Below are positions 1-5,615 of a stretch of 7,184 bases of DNA, piece by piece. The notes under the pieces are model-generated. The model did not search any database. It was given only the letters and a program-made list of their open reading frames with translations, and was not told the origin of the DNA. The translations under genes were made by a program, and so were the position numbers. This stretch comes from Candidatus Peregrinibacteria bacterium (GTDB lineage: Bacteria > Patescibacteriota > Gracilibacteria > UBA1369 > JACRIC01). Within the stretch, counting starts at the first letter, position 1. Every line of letters begins with the position of its first letter. The stretch covers positions 1 to 7,184 of the forward strand of contig JACRIC010000033.1 in NCBI GenBank assembly GCA_016235915.1. The letters are read 5' to 3'.

Positions 1-2
1 AA

Positions 3-893
3 ATATGGTTTGGATTTTCAGGAATACTCATAGCGATAAGCCTTCTCGCGATCATTTTCTTTGGATTCAAGTTGGGACTCGATTTCACGGGAGGCACATT
101 GCTTGAGGTAAAATTTGAAAACAAAGCGGTGACCACGGAAAGTATTCAAGGGATATTTGAGGCCATAACTCCTGTCGAAACAGACTTCGGATCGCCGGTC
201 ATCATCCCAACGGATCAAAACACATTCATTATCAGAACGAAGCATCTCGATAATGAAACGCATACCCAATTTACAGAGTCTTTGAAAAATAGCCTCGGAA
301 ATTTCGAACAGATCCGCTTTACCACCATCGGGCCCACTATCGGTGCAACGTTGAAAAAAAGAGCCGTGTCCGCCATCGCCATCGCGCTGGTAATGATCAT
401 TCTCTACATCGCTTTTGCCTTTCGAAAAATTCCGAAACACATCAATCCTTGGAGATTTGGAGTGTGCGCCATTGTCGCGCTCATTCATGATGTCATTATT
501 TCTGTAGGCGCTTTCGTGATTTTCGGAAAACTTTTCAATGTGGAAATAGATGCGCTGTTTATCACGGCTATCCTCACGATCATCGGATTTTCGGTGCATG
601 ACACCATCGTGGTTTTTGATCGCATTCGGGAAAATCTGAGATATCAAAATAAAGGGGATACTCTCGATACCATCGCGAACAAAGCCATGAATCAGACCAT
701 GGCGCGTTCGATCAATACCTCGCTTTCCACGCTCCTAACTATCACGGCTCTCGCGATTTTCGGAGTGTCATCCATTCGATTTTTTGTGATCGCGCTCATT
801 GTGGGCATCACGATCGGAACGTACTCCTCAATCTTTACCGCAAGTCCGCTCCTCATCACATGGAAAAATTGGGTGAGCCGACCGAAACAGTAA
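3..893 (+). CDS. secF: Protein translocase subunit SecF (5' end cut by window)
   Basis: SecF is an inner-membrane partner of SecD; together they use the proton motive force to help the SecYEG channel release exported proteins. The open frame runs from the left edge to a TAA at 891-893, giving 296 visible residues. SecF proteins are usually about 300 residues, so only a short N-terminal piece should be missing, unless this is the SecF half of a SecDF fusion, which cannot be seen. In order: a first membrane segment (about residues 3-23), the SecF signature GLDFTGG just after it, an extracytoplasmic domain to about residue 118, then five hydrophobic segments. The second follows GATLKKRA, and the fourth carries the family motif IGFSVHDTIVVFDRIREN (about 194-211). 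An internal TTG at 72 is not the start, because the frame and TM1 continue upstream. A palindrome follows the stop. Confidence 0.95.
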   Translation: MWFGFSGILIAISLLAIIFFGFKLGLDFTGGTLLEVKFENKAVTTESIQGIFEAITPVETDFGSPVIIPTDQNTFIIRTKHLDNETHTQFTESLKNSLGNFEQIRFTTIGPTIGATLKKRAVSAIAIALVMIILYIAFAFRKIPKHINPWRFGVCAIVALIHDVIISVGAFVIFGKLFNVEIDALFITAILTIIGFSVHDTIVVFDRIRENLRYQNKGDTLDTIANKAMNQTMARSINTSLSTLLTITALAIFGVSSIRFFVIALIVGITIGTYSSIFTASPLLITWKNWVSRPKQ

Positions 894-899
894 CCTATA

Positions 900-921
900 A
901 AAGTTTTCCCGGGAAAACTTT
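900..921. repeat. Perfect 22-bp palindrome after secF
   Basis: Eleven bases on each side of the centre (between 910 and 911) are exactly complementary, with CCCGGG in the middle. As RNA it could form a stem of about 9 bp with a tight CCGG loop just 6 nt after the secF stop. A run of nine T starts at 933, about 11 nt past the hairpin, so it is not a textbook intrinsic terminator. It may still end or protect the secF transcript, or be a protein-binding site in front of the tRNA gene. Confidence 0.6.
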
Positions 922-939
922 CCAACCTGAAATTTTTTT

Positions 940-968
940 TTGCTCTATCACCAAAAAATCGGTAACAT
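940..968 (+). promoter_or_regulatory. Possible promoter of the tRNA-Arg gene
   Basis: TTGCTC (940-945) and TAACAT (963-968) are separated by 17 bp, the ideal spacing for a housekeeping sigma factor. They match the consensus boxes at 3 of 6 and 4 of 6 positions. Transcription would start near 975, leaving a leader of about 9 nt before the mature tRNA 5' end. The boxes are weak, so the call rests mainly on spacing and position. Confidence 0.35.
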
Positions 969-983
969 ATTCCTGAAAACCGC

Positions 984-1056
984 GCGCCAGTAGCTCAGGG
1001 GATAGAGCAACGGTCTTCGGAACCGTGGGTCGGGGGTTCGAATCCCTCCTGGCGCA
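984..1056 (+). tRNA. tRNA-Arg, anticodon UCG
   Basis: A complete 73-nt cloverleaf can be folded by hand. The acceptor GCGCCAG (984-990) pairs with CTGGCGC (1049-1055) over 7 bp, followed by discriminator A1056. The D stem is GCTC/GAGC (993-996 with 1005-1008). The anticodon stem ACGGT/ACCGT (1010-1014 with 1022-1026) closes the loop CTTCGGA. The 5-nt variable loop is 1027-1031, and the T stem 1032-1036/1044-1048 (one G-U) closes TTCGAAT. Positions 34-36 fall on TCG (1017-1019), which reads CGA and, by wobble, other CGN arginine codons. The genome does not encode CCA (the bases after A1056 are AAG), so a CCA-adding enzyme is needed. Confidence 0.97.
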
Positions 1057-1060
1057 AAGA

Positions 1061-1083
1061 CAAAATTTTTTTAGAAAATTTTG
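1061..1083. terminator. AT-rich hairpin between the convergent tRNA and speB
   Basis: CAAAATTTT (1061-1069) and AAAATTTTG (1075-1083) form a 9-bp inverted repeat with a 5-nt loop. It lies between the 3' ends of two converging transcription units, the place for a shared bidirectional terminator. The stem has only one G-C pair and neither side has a clean U-tract after it, so termination is plausible but weakly supported. Confidence 0.35.
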
Positions 1084-1107
1084 CCTTCCCCCTCCCCTTT
1101 CCACAAA

Positions 1108-1968
1108 TTATTTCCCGGCGAATCGATACCCCAAAAGCTGATACACCAACCTCGCCACGAGAAAATCAGGCGCGGGATTTTCCGCAATCGGTTTCAATTC
1201 CACCACATCAAAACCCACAACATTCTTCTCCCGCATCACAGCTTTCAAAAGATCCATTACATCATACCAAAAAAGTCCTCCGGGCTCTGGAGTTCCCGTT
1301 GAAGGCATAATAGAGGGATCAAAAACATCCACATCAATCGTCACATACACATTTTTTCCCAATTGCGACAAAACCTTTGGTATCCATTTTCGATTCGAAT
1401 AAATATCCCGCGCCCAAAAAACACGCTTTATGTCCATTCGCGCCTTTTCAGAAATATCCATACTCCGAATTCCGACCTGCGTAAAAGAACACATCTCCCC
1501 TACCCTCGCCATCACACAGGCATGATTGTATTTCGATCCCAAATATTCATCGCGAAGATCGGAATGCGCGTCAAGCTGAAGTACGGTCATATCCGAAAAT
1601 TTTTCATGAAACGCTTTCACCGCTCCAATGCTCACCGAATGTTCGCCTCCAAGCATCATCACAAATTTCCCATTTTTTAAATGAAATGAAACGCGTTGTC
1701 CAACAACCGAAACCATAGCTGCAGGTTCAGATGGCACCGTCAACGCCTCATCCGTAAAAATCCCTTCTTTATACACTTCAAAATCTAACTCCGAATCGTA
1801 CCACTCAATCTGCGGCGACGCCTCAATCGCTTTCAATGGCCCTTTATCCGCCCCTTTCATCCAAGTACTTGTTCCATCATACGGAACCGGCAAAATAACA
1901 ATTCGAGAGCGATCATAATCTGTAAATTCTTCCGGGATTCCGCCAAAATTGAGTTTCATATATGACAT
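1108..1968 (-). CDS. speB: Agmatinase (ureohydrolase family)
   Basis: The enzyme hydrolyses agmatine to putrescine and urea in the cytoplasm, using two manganese ions. The protein has 286 residues, slightly short for the family (about 290-310). All metal-ligand motifs are present: GGEHS (His110), DAHSD (Asp133, His135, Asp137) and TIDVDVFDP (Asp212, Asp214), followed by the family signature TGTPEPGG and then GFDVVELKP. The substrate-side stretches YDGTSTWMKGA and DLRDEYLG resemble agmatinases more than arginases. An ATG at 1968 is chosen because the family alignment begins there. The frame stays open up to 2121, but that part lies inside the intergenic hairpin and speA. Another ATG at 1959 is possible; the ribosome site is weak (AAGAA about 6 nt before the 1968 ATG). 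It lies 76 bp after speA on the same strand, so the pair is probably one operon. Stop is TAA. Confidence 0.92.
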   Translation of the reverse strand: MSYMKLNFGGIPEEFTDYDRSRIVILPVPYDGTSTWMKGADKGPLKAIEASPQIEWYDSELDFEVYKEGIFTDEALTVPSEPAAMVSVVGQRVSFHLKNGKFVMMLGGEHSVSIGAVKAFHEKFSDMTVLQLDAHSDLRDEYLGSKYNHACVMARVGEMCSFTQVGIRSMDISEKARMDIKRVFWARDIYSNRKWIPKVLSQLGKNVYVTIDVDVFDPSIMPSTGTPEPGGLFWYDVMDLLKAVMREKNVVGFDVVELKPIAENPAPDFLVARLVYQLLGYRFAGK

Positions 1969-2012
1969 AAAAATTTCTTGGAACCTTTCAAAATTGCTTC
2001 GCTCCCAGCCTG

Positions 2013-2032
2013 CCCTGAGCTCCACCGAAGGG
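2013..2032. repeat. REP-like hairpin element between speA and speB
   Basis: On the plus strand CCCT (2013-2016) pairs with AGGG (2029-2032), and immediately inside the stem GA (2017-2018) faces GA (2027-2028). The core reads CTGAGC, 5 bases, CGAAG, the same arrangement as the element at 5989-6011. Unusually GC-rich flanks extend to about 2000 and 2043, suggesting that the inserted unit is longer than the hairpin. It fills most of the gap between the two genes and would be transcribed in the operon mRNA. The family resemblance to common short palindromic repeats is from memory; copy number cannot be judged here. Confidence 0.55.
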
Positions 2033-2044
2033 GTCGCCTCGCCA

Positions 2045-3430
2045 TCACCATCCAAAAAGTTTCCCCACCTCTTCCGGCAATTCGCGCCTTCTCGCCACCT
2101 TGATTTCTCCATTTTGAGCAATCAATTTCGCAGGAGAAGACAGCAAACAGTGATGCGAAGCCAACGAATCCTGATACGCGCCAGTATCCAAAAAAGCGAT
2201 ATACAATTCATCGGTATCCTCAAGCCTTGGCAAAGGGATATATCCGCCACCGGCAGTATACTTATCATCGCTATCACAAGAAGAACCTGCCAACCAAACC
2301 TTCTGAAGCTTTCGAGTTTTCATACAATTCACCGGTATCACATGCCATTTTTGATGAATCGCCCACGTATCAATCAAATCATTCATCAAACTGCCGTCAA
2401 TCACATACCATGTATTGCAGCCCTTATTTTCCACGCTCTTTTCCGCCAAAACTTTATAAATGGTAATCTGCGCCGGAGCGACCACGTATCTCCCCCATTC
2501 CACAATCAAATTCGGATGTTTCACTTGCAACCGATCACAGGTAAATTTAGCGGCTTGAACAAGACAACGAGTCAAACTTTTTACCGTATAAAAAGGTTTC
2601 TTTTTTGCGTACGGCACACCCGCTCCGCCGCCAATATCCAATGTATCCAATTCCGGATTCTGCTCTCGTAATTTGGCATACAATTCCAATGCCCTCTGCA
2701 AAGGCCGCACCAATCCGTCAATTTTTTCGATTTGACTTGAAATATGATAATGAAGCAGGGAGAGATTGCGAATTTTCCCGATCTTTACCAGTTCACTTTC
2801 ACTAAAACCAAAACGATTAAATTTTTTATCCCAATGACTATCGACTTTCACATCCAAATCAACACGAATCCCCACGTTTCCTTTAAATTTTTTAAATCTC
2901 TCCAATTCCACAAAATCTTCAATAACCGGAATCACGATCAAACCTTTGCGTTTCAATTCCTCAATCAAATCCATGTATTTCGGAGTTTTCGGGCCGTTGC
3001 AAATAACGCGAATTCTATTATTAAATTTGTCCTGCTCCACCATTCTTTTGACCAAAAACAATTCGTTGGCTGAAGCCACATCCAAATTCGCGCCTTCGGC
3101 CACAGCCGGAAGCACGAATTCCTTATTCTGATTGACTTTCATCGCATAGTGGTAGAAAAACCTGCCCTTATATCCCAAAACTTTAATATACGCGTTGAAA
3201 GTATCAATAAGATCCCGCACTCGATTTTCAATGACGGTCGGAAAAACTATTTCTGTAGAAGTGCCATATTTTTTCACAATATCAAAAATGTTGTACTGGT
3301 AATTCCCCTCACGAACAATGAGTTCTCCATCTACGCCAATATCGAAATTTTGCGTGTTAAATCCATCCATTCCTAAACGCCAGAATTTCCTAAAACCGTT
3401 TCTCTTTTTTTTCGCGGTCTTCGTGAGCAT
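2045..3430 (-). CDS. speA: Arginine decarboxylase, compact SpeA type (PLP fold III)
   Basis: It should convert arginine to agmatine with pyridoxal phosphate, feeding SpeB just downstream. The 461-residue protein shows the fold-III layout. The PLP lysine is Lys98 in YAMKVNQN; the KVNQ form is typical of SpeA rather than of diaminopimelate or ornithine decarboxylases. ICNGPKTPKY (about 143-152), LLHYHISSQ (His228), the phosphate-binding LDIGGGAG (264-271) and EWGRY (311-315) follow. Cys385-Asp-Ser-Asp-Asp and GAYQ (Tyr419) complete the second-subunit active site. Classic bacterial SpeA is about 630-660 residues, so this form must lack the helical insertion and C-terminal additions. An ATG at 3430 is used because an in-frame stop lies just upstream; Met21 (3370) is an alternative that would remove a lysine/arginine-rich leader. 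Stop is TGA. Another fold-III amino-acid decarboxylase is possible, but the agmatinase neighbour supports SpeA. Confidence 0.85.
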   Translation of the reverse strand: MLTKTAKKKRNGFRKFWRLGMDGFNTQNFDIGVDGELIVREGNYQYNIFDIVKKYGTSTEIVFPTVIENRVRDLIDTFNAYIKVLGYKGRFFYHYAMKVNQNKEFVLPAVAEGANLDVASANELFLVKRMVEQDKFNNRIRVICNGPKTPKYMDLIEELKRKGLIVIPVIEDFVELERFKKFKGNVGIRVDLDVKVDSHWDKKFNRFGFSESELVKIGKIRNLSLLHYHISSQIEKIDGLVRPLQRALELYAKLREQNPELDTLDIGGGAGVPYAKKKPFYTVKSLTRCLVQAAKFTCDRLQVKHPNLIVEWGRYVVAPAQITIYKVLAEKSVENKGCNTWYVIDGSLMNDLIDTWAIHQKWHVIPVNCMKTRKLQKVWLAGSSCDSDDKYTAGGGYIPLPRLEDTDELYIAFLDTGAYQDSLASHHCLLSSPAKLIAQNGEIKVARRRELPEEVGKLFGW

Positions 3431-3451
3431 GATTTTTTTCTAAACGAACAA

Positions 3452-3479
3452 ATCTTACAAAAAATGCACGAAATAGCAA
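3452..3479 (-). promoter_or_regulatory. Probable promoter of speA-speB
   Basis: Read on the minus strand, TTGCTA (3479-3474) and TAAGAT (3457-3452) lie 16 bp apart, each matching the housekeeping consensus at 4 of 6 positions. Transcription would start near 3445, giving a leader of about 15 nt before the 3430 ATG. It lies just after the terminator of the upstream SLH gene, as expected if speA-speB is a separate transcription unit. Confidence 0.45.
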
Positions 3480-3505
3480 GACATTTTTTACCGTTTTCCT
3501 GAAAT

Positions 3506-3540
3506 AAAAAAAGAGCCTGCAAAAAATTTTCCGCAAGCCC
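3506..3540 (-). terminator. Intrinsic terminator of the SLH-protein gene
   Basis: In minus-strand RNA, GGGCUUGC (from 3540 down to 3533) pairs with GCAGGCUC (3520-3513) over 8 bp including two G-U pairs. The loop is A/U-rich and can extend the stem, and seven U follow directly (3512-3506). This is a textbook Rho-independent terminator, placed about 30 nt after the TAG stop of the SLH gene. Confidence 0.85.
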
Positions 3541-3571
3541 TTTGTATAACATCTCATCCCTCAAAACTTCT

Positions 3572-5551
3572 CTACATCGGAGTTCCCGTCAGCGCCATCA
3601 CATTATTCAAAATCTTGGAAACTTCTGCGCGGTTGAGAGAATCATTCGGTCGAAATGTGCCCGTAAGATTTCCGTTGACATCCCCGTCGCCACTAATAAC
3701 TCCAAGCTCTGCGGCATATTCAATATACGAAGCATTATTATTCGCGCTCGTCACATCAGAAAATCTCGTTTTGGAAACTGCCGGCGGAGTAACCCCCATG
3801 GATTCAAAAATCGATCGGATAACATCTCCGCGAGAAACCGCGCTATCCAAATCAACATTGGAATCGGAGACAAGAGTCAGTCCAAGCCCTTCGGCGGTTC
3901 TGACATAATCCTTCGCCCAATGAGACTCTGCTTTGGTATGTTGAATCGCGCCAGAGGTGCGAATTTCTTTTCCAAGAGTATTCAGCACCATCTTCAGAAC
4001 CTCTGCCTTCGTCACCGTATTCGCAGGACGAAATTCTCCAAGCGATTTTCCGGAAGAATCGGAATAACCGCTCACAATATTTTTATCAGCCATGGTTTGA
4101 ACATCCGAGATAAACCATGCGCTATCATCGACATCACGAAATGGAATGAGCTTTTTCTGATATTTTGCGCTCTGGGCACGAACACGAAGTTCACTTTGCT
4201 GTTTTTTCCCTTCTTCCAAACCTGATTGGAAAGCCGCAAATTTCACCCGACTGTTTTTCAAAAGCGCATGCAAATTTTTCAGCATATTGTCAACATCGCC
4301 AGCCACCGTCTCATCCCAATTATAATTACGGAGCTCATCAATAAAGTTCGTAAAAGATACCGCCGTATCGGAAGTTATCGTCCCATTGCGCAAAAGCGCG
4401 TCAACATTTTCAGATAAACGGGCCAATTTGGTCGAAAAATTTTCTTTCATGGCAAGATATTTATCCTGCTCGGACTGCTCGAGCCCTTGTATCCCTTTCA
4501 AACGATTGAGAATCATGAAGGAATGTCCACTGTTATTTGAAAGGGGAAACTGCCCAAATTCATCTCCTTTCGCAAATGTCTTCTCAAACACTACCGCCTC
4601 GCCTTCTTTCACGGTCACGGTAATCGCGCGACTTTCCGAAATATCTTCCTCGTCAAAATTTTCGGTTTTCTGTACACGGGCGGTAATTCCATCCGAAAAC
4701 GGCCCGACGACAAACTCCGATGTAATCACTTGACCAGATTTTTCCGAAACAATGGAATCGGTGTTCTTCTCCATTCTCAAAGGCTTCGCGATGAGCTCCA
4801 CTCCCTGTCCGCTGATGCTCACCGTCATGGAATACGTACGAGAATTATCGAAACCCAAACAAGTATTTTTATCTTTCGCGAAGCAACCTACGGTTATTTC
4901 CAAAAGCTCCGGATGTTGAAAAAGTTGATTTTTCGAAGCAAACGGACTTTGGACAATGGCTTTAAAATCATAATCATCCGCCACAGAATCTTGATTCACA
5001 TCAATACCTTTCTGGTGATACCCCTTTACGAGATCGGTAACAGAAAAGGTTTGCACTCCAAGATAGGGTGTCGAAATCGTAAAAGTCGCATCATTCGGAG
5101 CGCCAAAAAGAAGAACGAGACCATCCTGTCCTCCAGATATCGTCGAAGTCCACGCCACTCTGCCCGGACGACCGTCTTCAAGTTTCGCAACGCTCGCCGT
5201 ATCATTGCTTTCAAATCTCACTTTTTTGACAATTTTCAAAGCGCCTTTGCTGACTTCCACATAACCGCTCCAGTCTGTGACATTCGCAGTGTCCGTGACA
5301 TTCACCGTCCCCGTTGCAGGCTCTTGCTTATCAAGAATCGCGCCCCACTGCAAAAAAAGAATGCGCGGAGGATATTTCAAAATCATCTTCGTAGACTCGT
5401 CATCAGACATTTCACGAGGAGGTAACGGCGCTCGCAAAGCATTCTGAGCTCCTCTATTTTCTTTCGCAAAAACCGCAGGCGCTGTCAAAGATACCAACAA
5501 ACTCACGATGGAAAGCAGGCATGCCCACTTTTTGAGAAACGAACTTTTCAT
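3572..5551 (-). CDS. Secreted surface protein with three C-terminal SLH domains
   Basis: SLH repeats normally hold proteins non-covalently on secondary cell-wall polymers, so this is probably an S-layer or S-layer-associated protein. From the ATG at 5551 the protein has 659 residues. Residues 1-29 form a clear signal peptide (basic SSFLKK, hydrophobic core, cleavage after AVFA). The longer frame to a TTG at 5596 would spoil it. The region of about 30-345 is rich in beta-type and Thr/Ser sequence of no family I recognise. It contains a calcium-loop-like DVNQDSVADDYD (184-195) and two cysteines, 223 and 231. Residues 347-455 look helical and charged. Three SLH repeats follow at about 471-527 (FRDVDDSAW, FRPANTVTKAE), 538-587 (diverged, SRGD) and 597-652 (FSDV, FRPNDSLNRAE). 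Stop is TAG, then a strong terminator. No Shine-Dalgarno is visible. Confidence 0.88.
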   Translation of the reverse strand: MKSSFLKKWACLLSIVSLLVSLTAPAVFAKENRGAQNALRAPLPPREMSDDESTKMILKYPPRILFLQWGAILDKQEPATGTVNVTDTANVTDWSGYVEVSKGALKIVKKVRFESNDTASVAKLEDGRPGRVAWTSTISGGQDGLVLLFGAPNDATFTISTPYLGVQTFSVTDLVKGYHQKGIDVNQDSVADDYDFKAIVQSPFASKNQLFQHPELLEITVGCFAKDKNTCLGFDNSRTYSMTVSISGQGVELIAKPLRMEKNTDSIVSEKSGQVITSEFVVGPFSDGITARVQKTENFDEEDISESRAITVTVKEGEAVVFEKTFAKGDEFGQFPLSNNSGHSFMILNRLKGIQGLEQSEQDKYLAMKENFSTKLARLSENVDALLRNGTITSDTAVSFTNFIDELRNYNWDETVAGDVDNMLKNLHALLKNSRVKFAAFQSGLEEGKKQQSELRVRAQSAKYQKKLIPFRDVDDSAWFISDVQTMADKNIVSGYSDSSGKSLGEFRPANTVTKAEVLKMVLNTLGKEIRTSGAIQHTKAESHWAKDYVRTAEGLGLTLVSDSNVDLDSAVSRGDVIRSIFESMGVTPPAVSKTRFSDVTSANNNASYIEYAAELGVISGDGDVNGNLTGTFRPNDSLNRAEVSKILNNVMALTGTPM

Positions 5552-5556
5552 AGTGT

Positions 5557-5596
5557 ATGATGTAAAGTGATAAAACGAACTGTCACACAATAGCAA
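5557..5596 (-). promoter_or_regulatory. Candidate promoter region of the SLH-protein gene
   Basis: The 64 bp between the divergent start codons (5552-5615) must drive both genes. On the minus strand two weak pairings are possible. One is TTGCTA (5596-5591) with TATCAC (5572-5567), 18 bp apart; the other is GTGACA (5586-5581) with CATCAT (5562-5557), also 18 bp apart. The first -35 box is identical to the one proposed for speA. The second would place the transcript start almost at the ATG. I cannot choose between them, and no convincing priA promoter is seen on the other strand. Confidence 0.25.
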
Positions 5597-5615
5597 AATT
5601 TTCTAGATCTTGCCA

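Noticed and set aside
18..647. A 209-residue minus-strand frame opposite secF
   Set aside because: SecF motifs and membrane segments on the plus strand explain the region; the reverse product is low-quality charged sequence.
1968..2121. Longer speB start at 2121, adding 51 residues
   Set aside because: The added residues resemble no agmatinase N-terminus and come from the hairpin element and the overlapping speA 3' end; the family alignment begins at the 1968 ATG.
1949..2671. A 240-residue plus-strand frame opposite speA
   Set aside because: It is the antisense shadow of speA, rich in His, Arg and Ser, with no family features.
3373..3564. A 63-residue minus-strand frame over the gap between the SLH gene and speA
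   Set aside because: It runs through the terminator hairpin and overlaps the speA start; no recognisable protein and no ribosome site.
5440..5452. ATTCTGAGCTCC inside the SLH gene as a third copy of the hairpin repeat
   Set aside because: The left half of the core matches, but there is no following CGAAG and no complementary arm; it simply encodes residues after the signal peptide.
5552..5596. Longer SLH-protein start (TTG at 5596)
   Set aside because: It would put 15 polar residues before an otherwise perfect signal peptide and leave only about 20 bp before priA.
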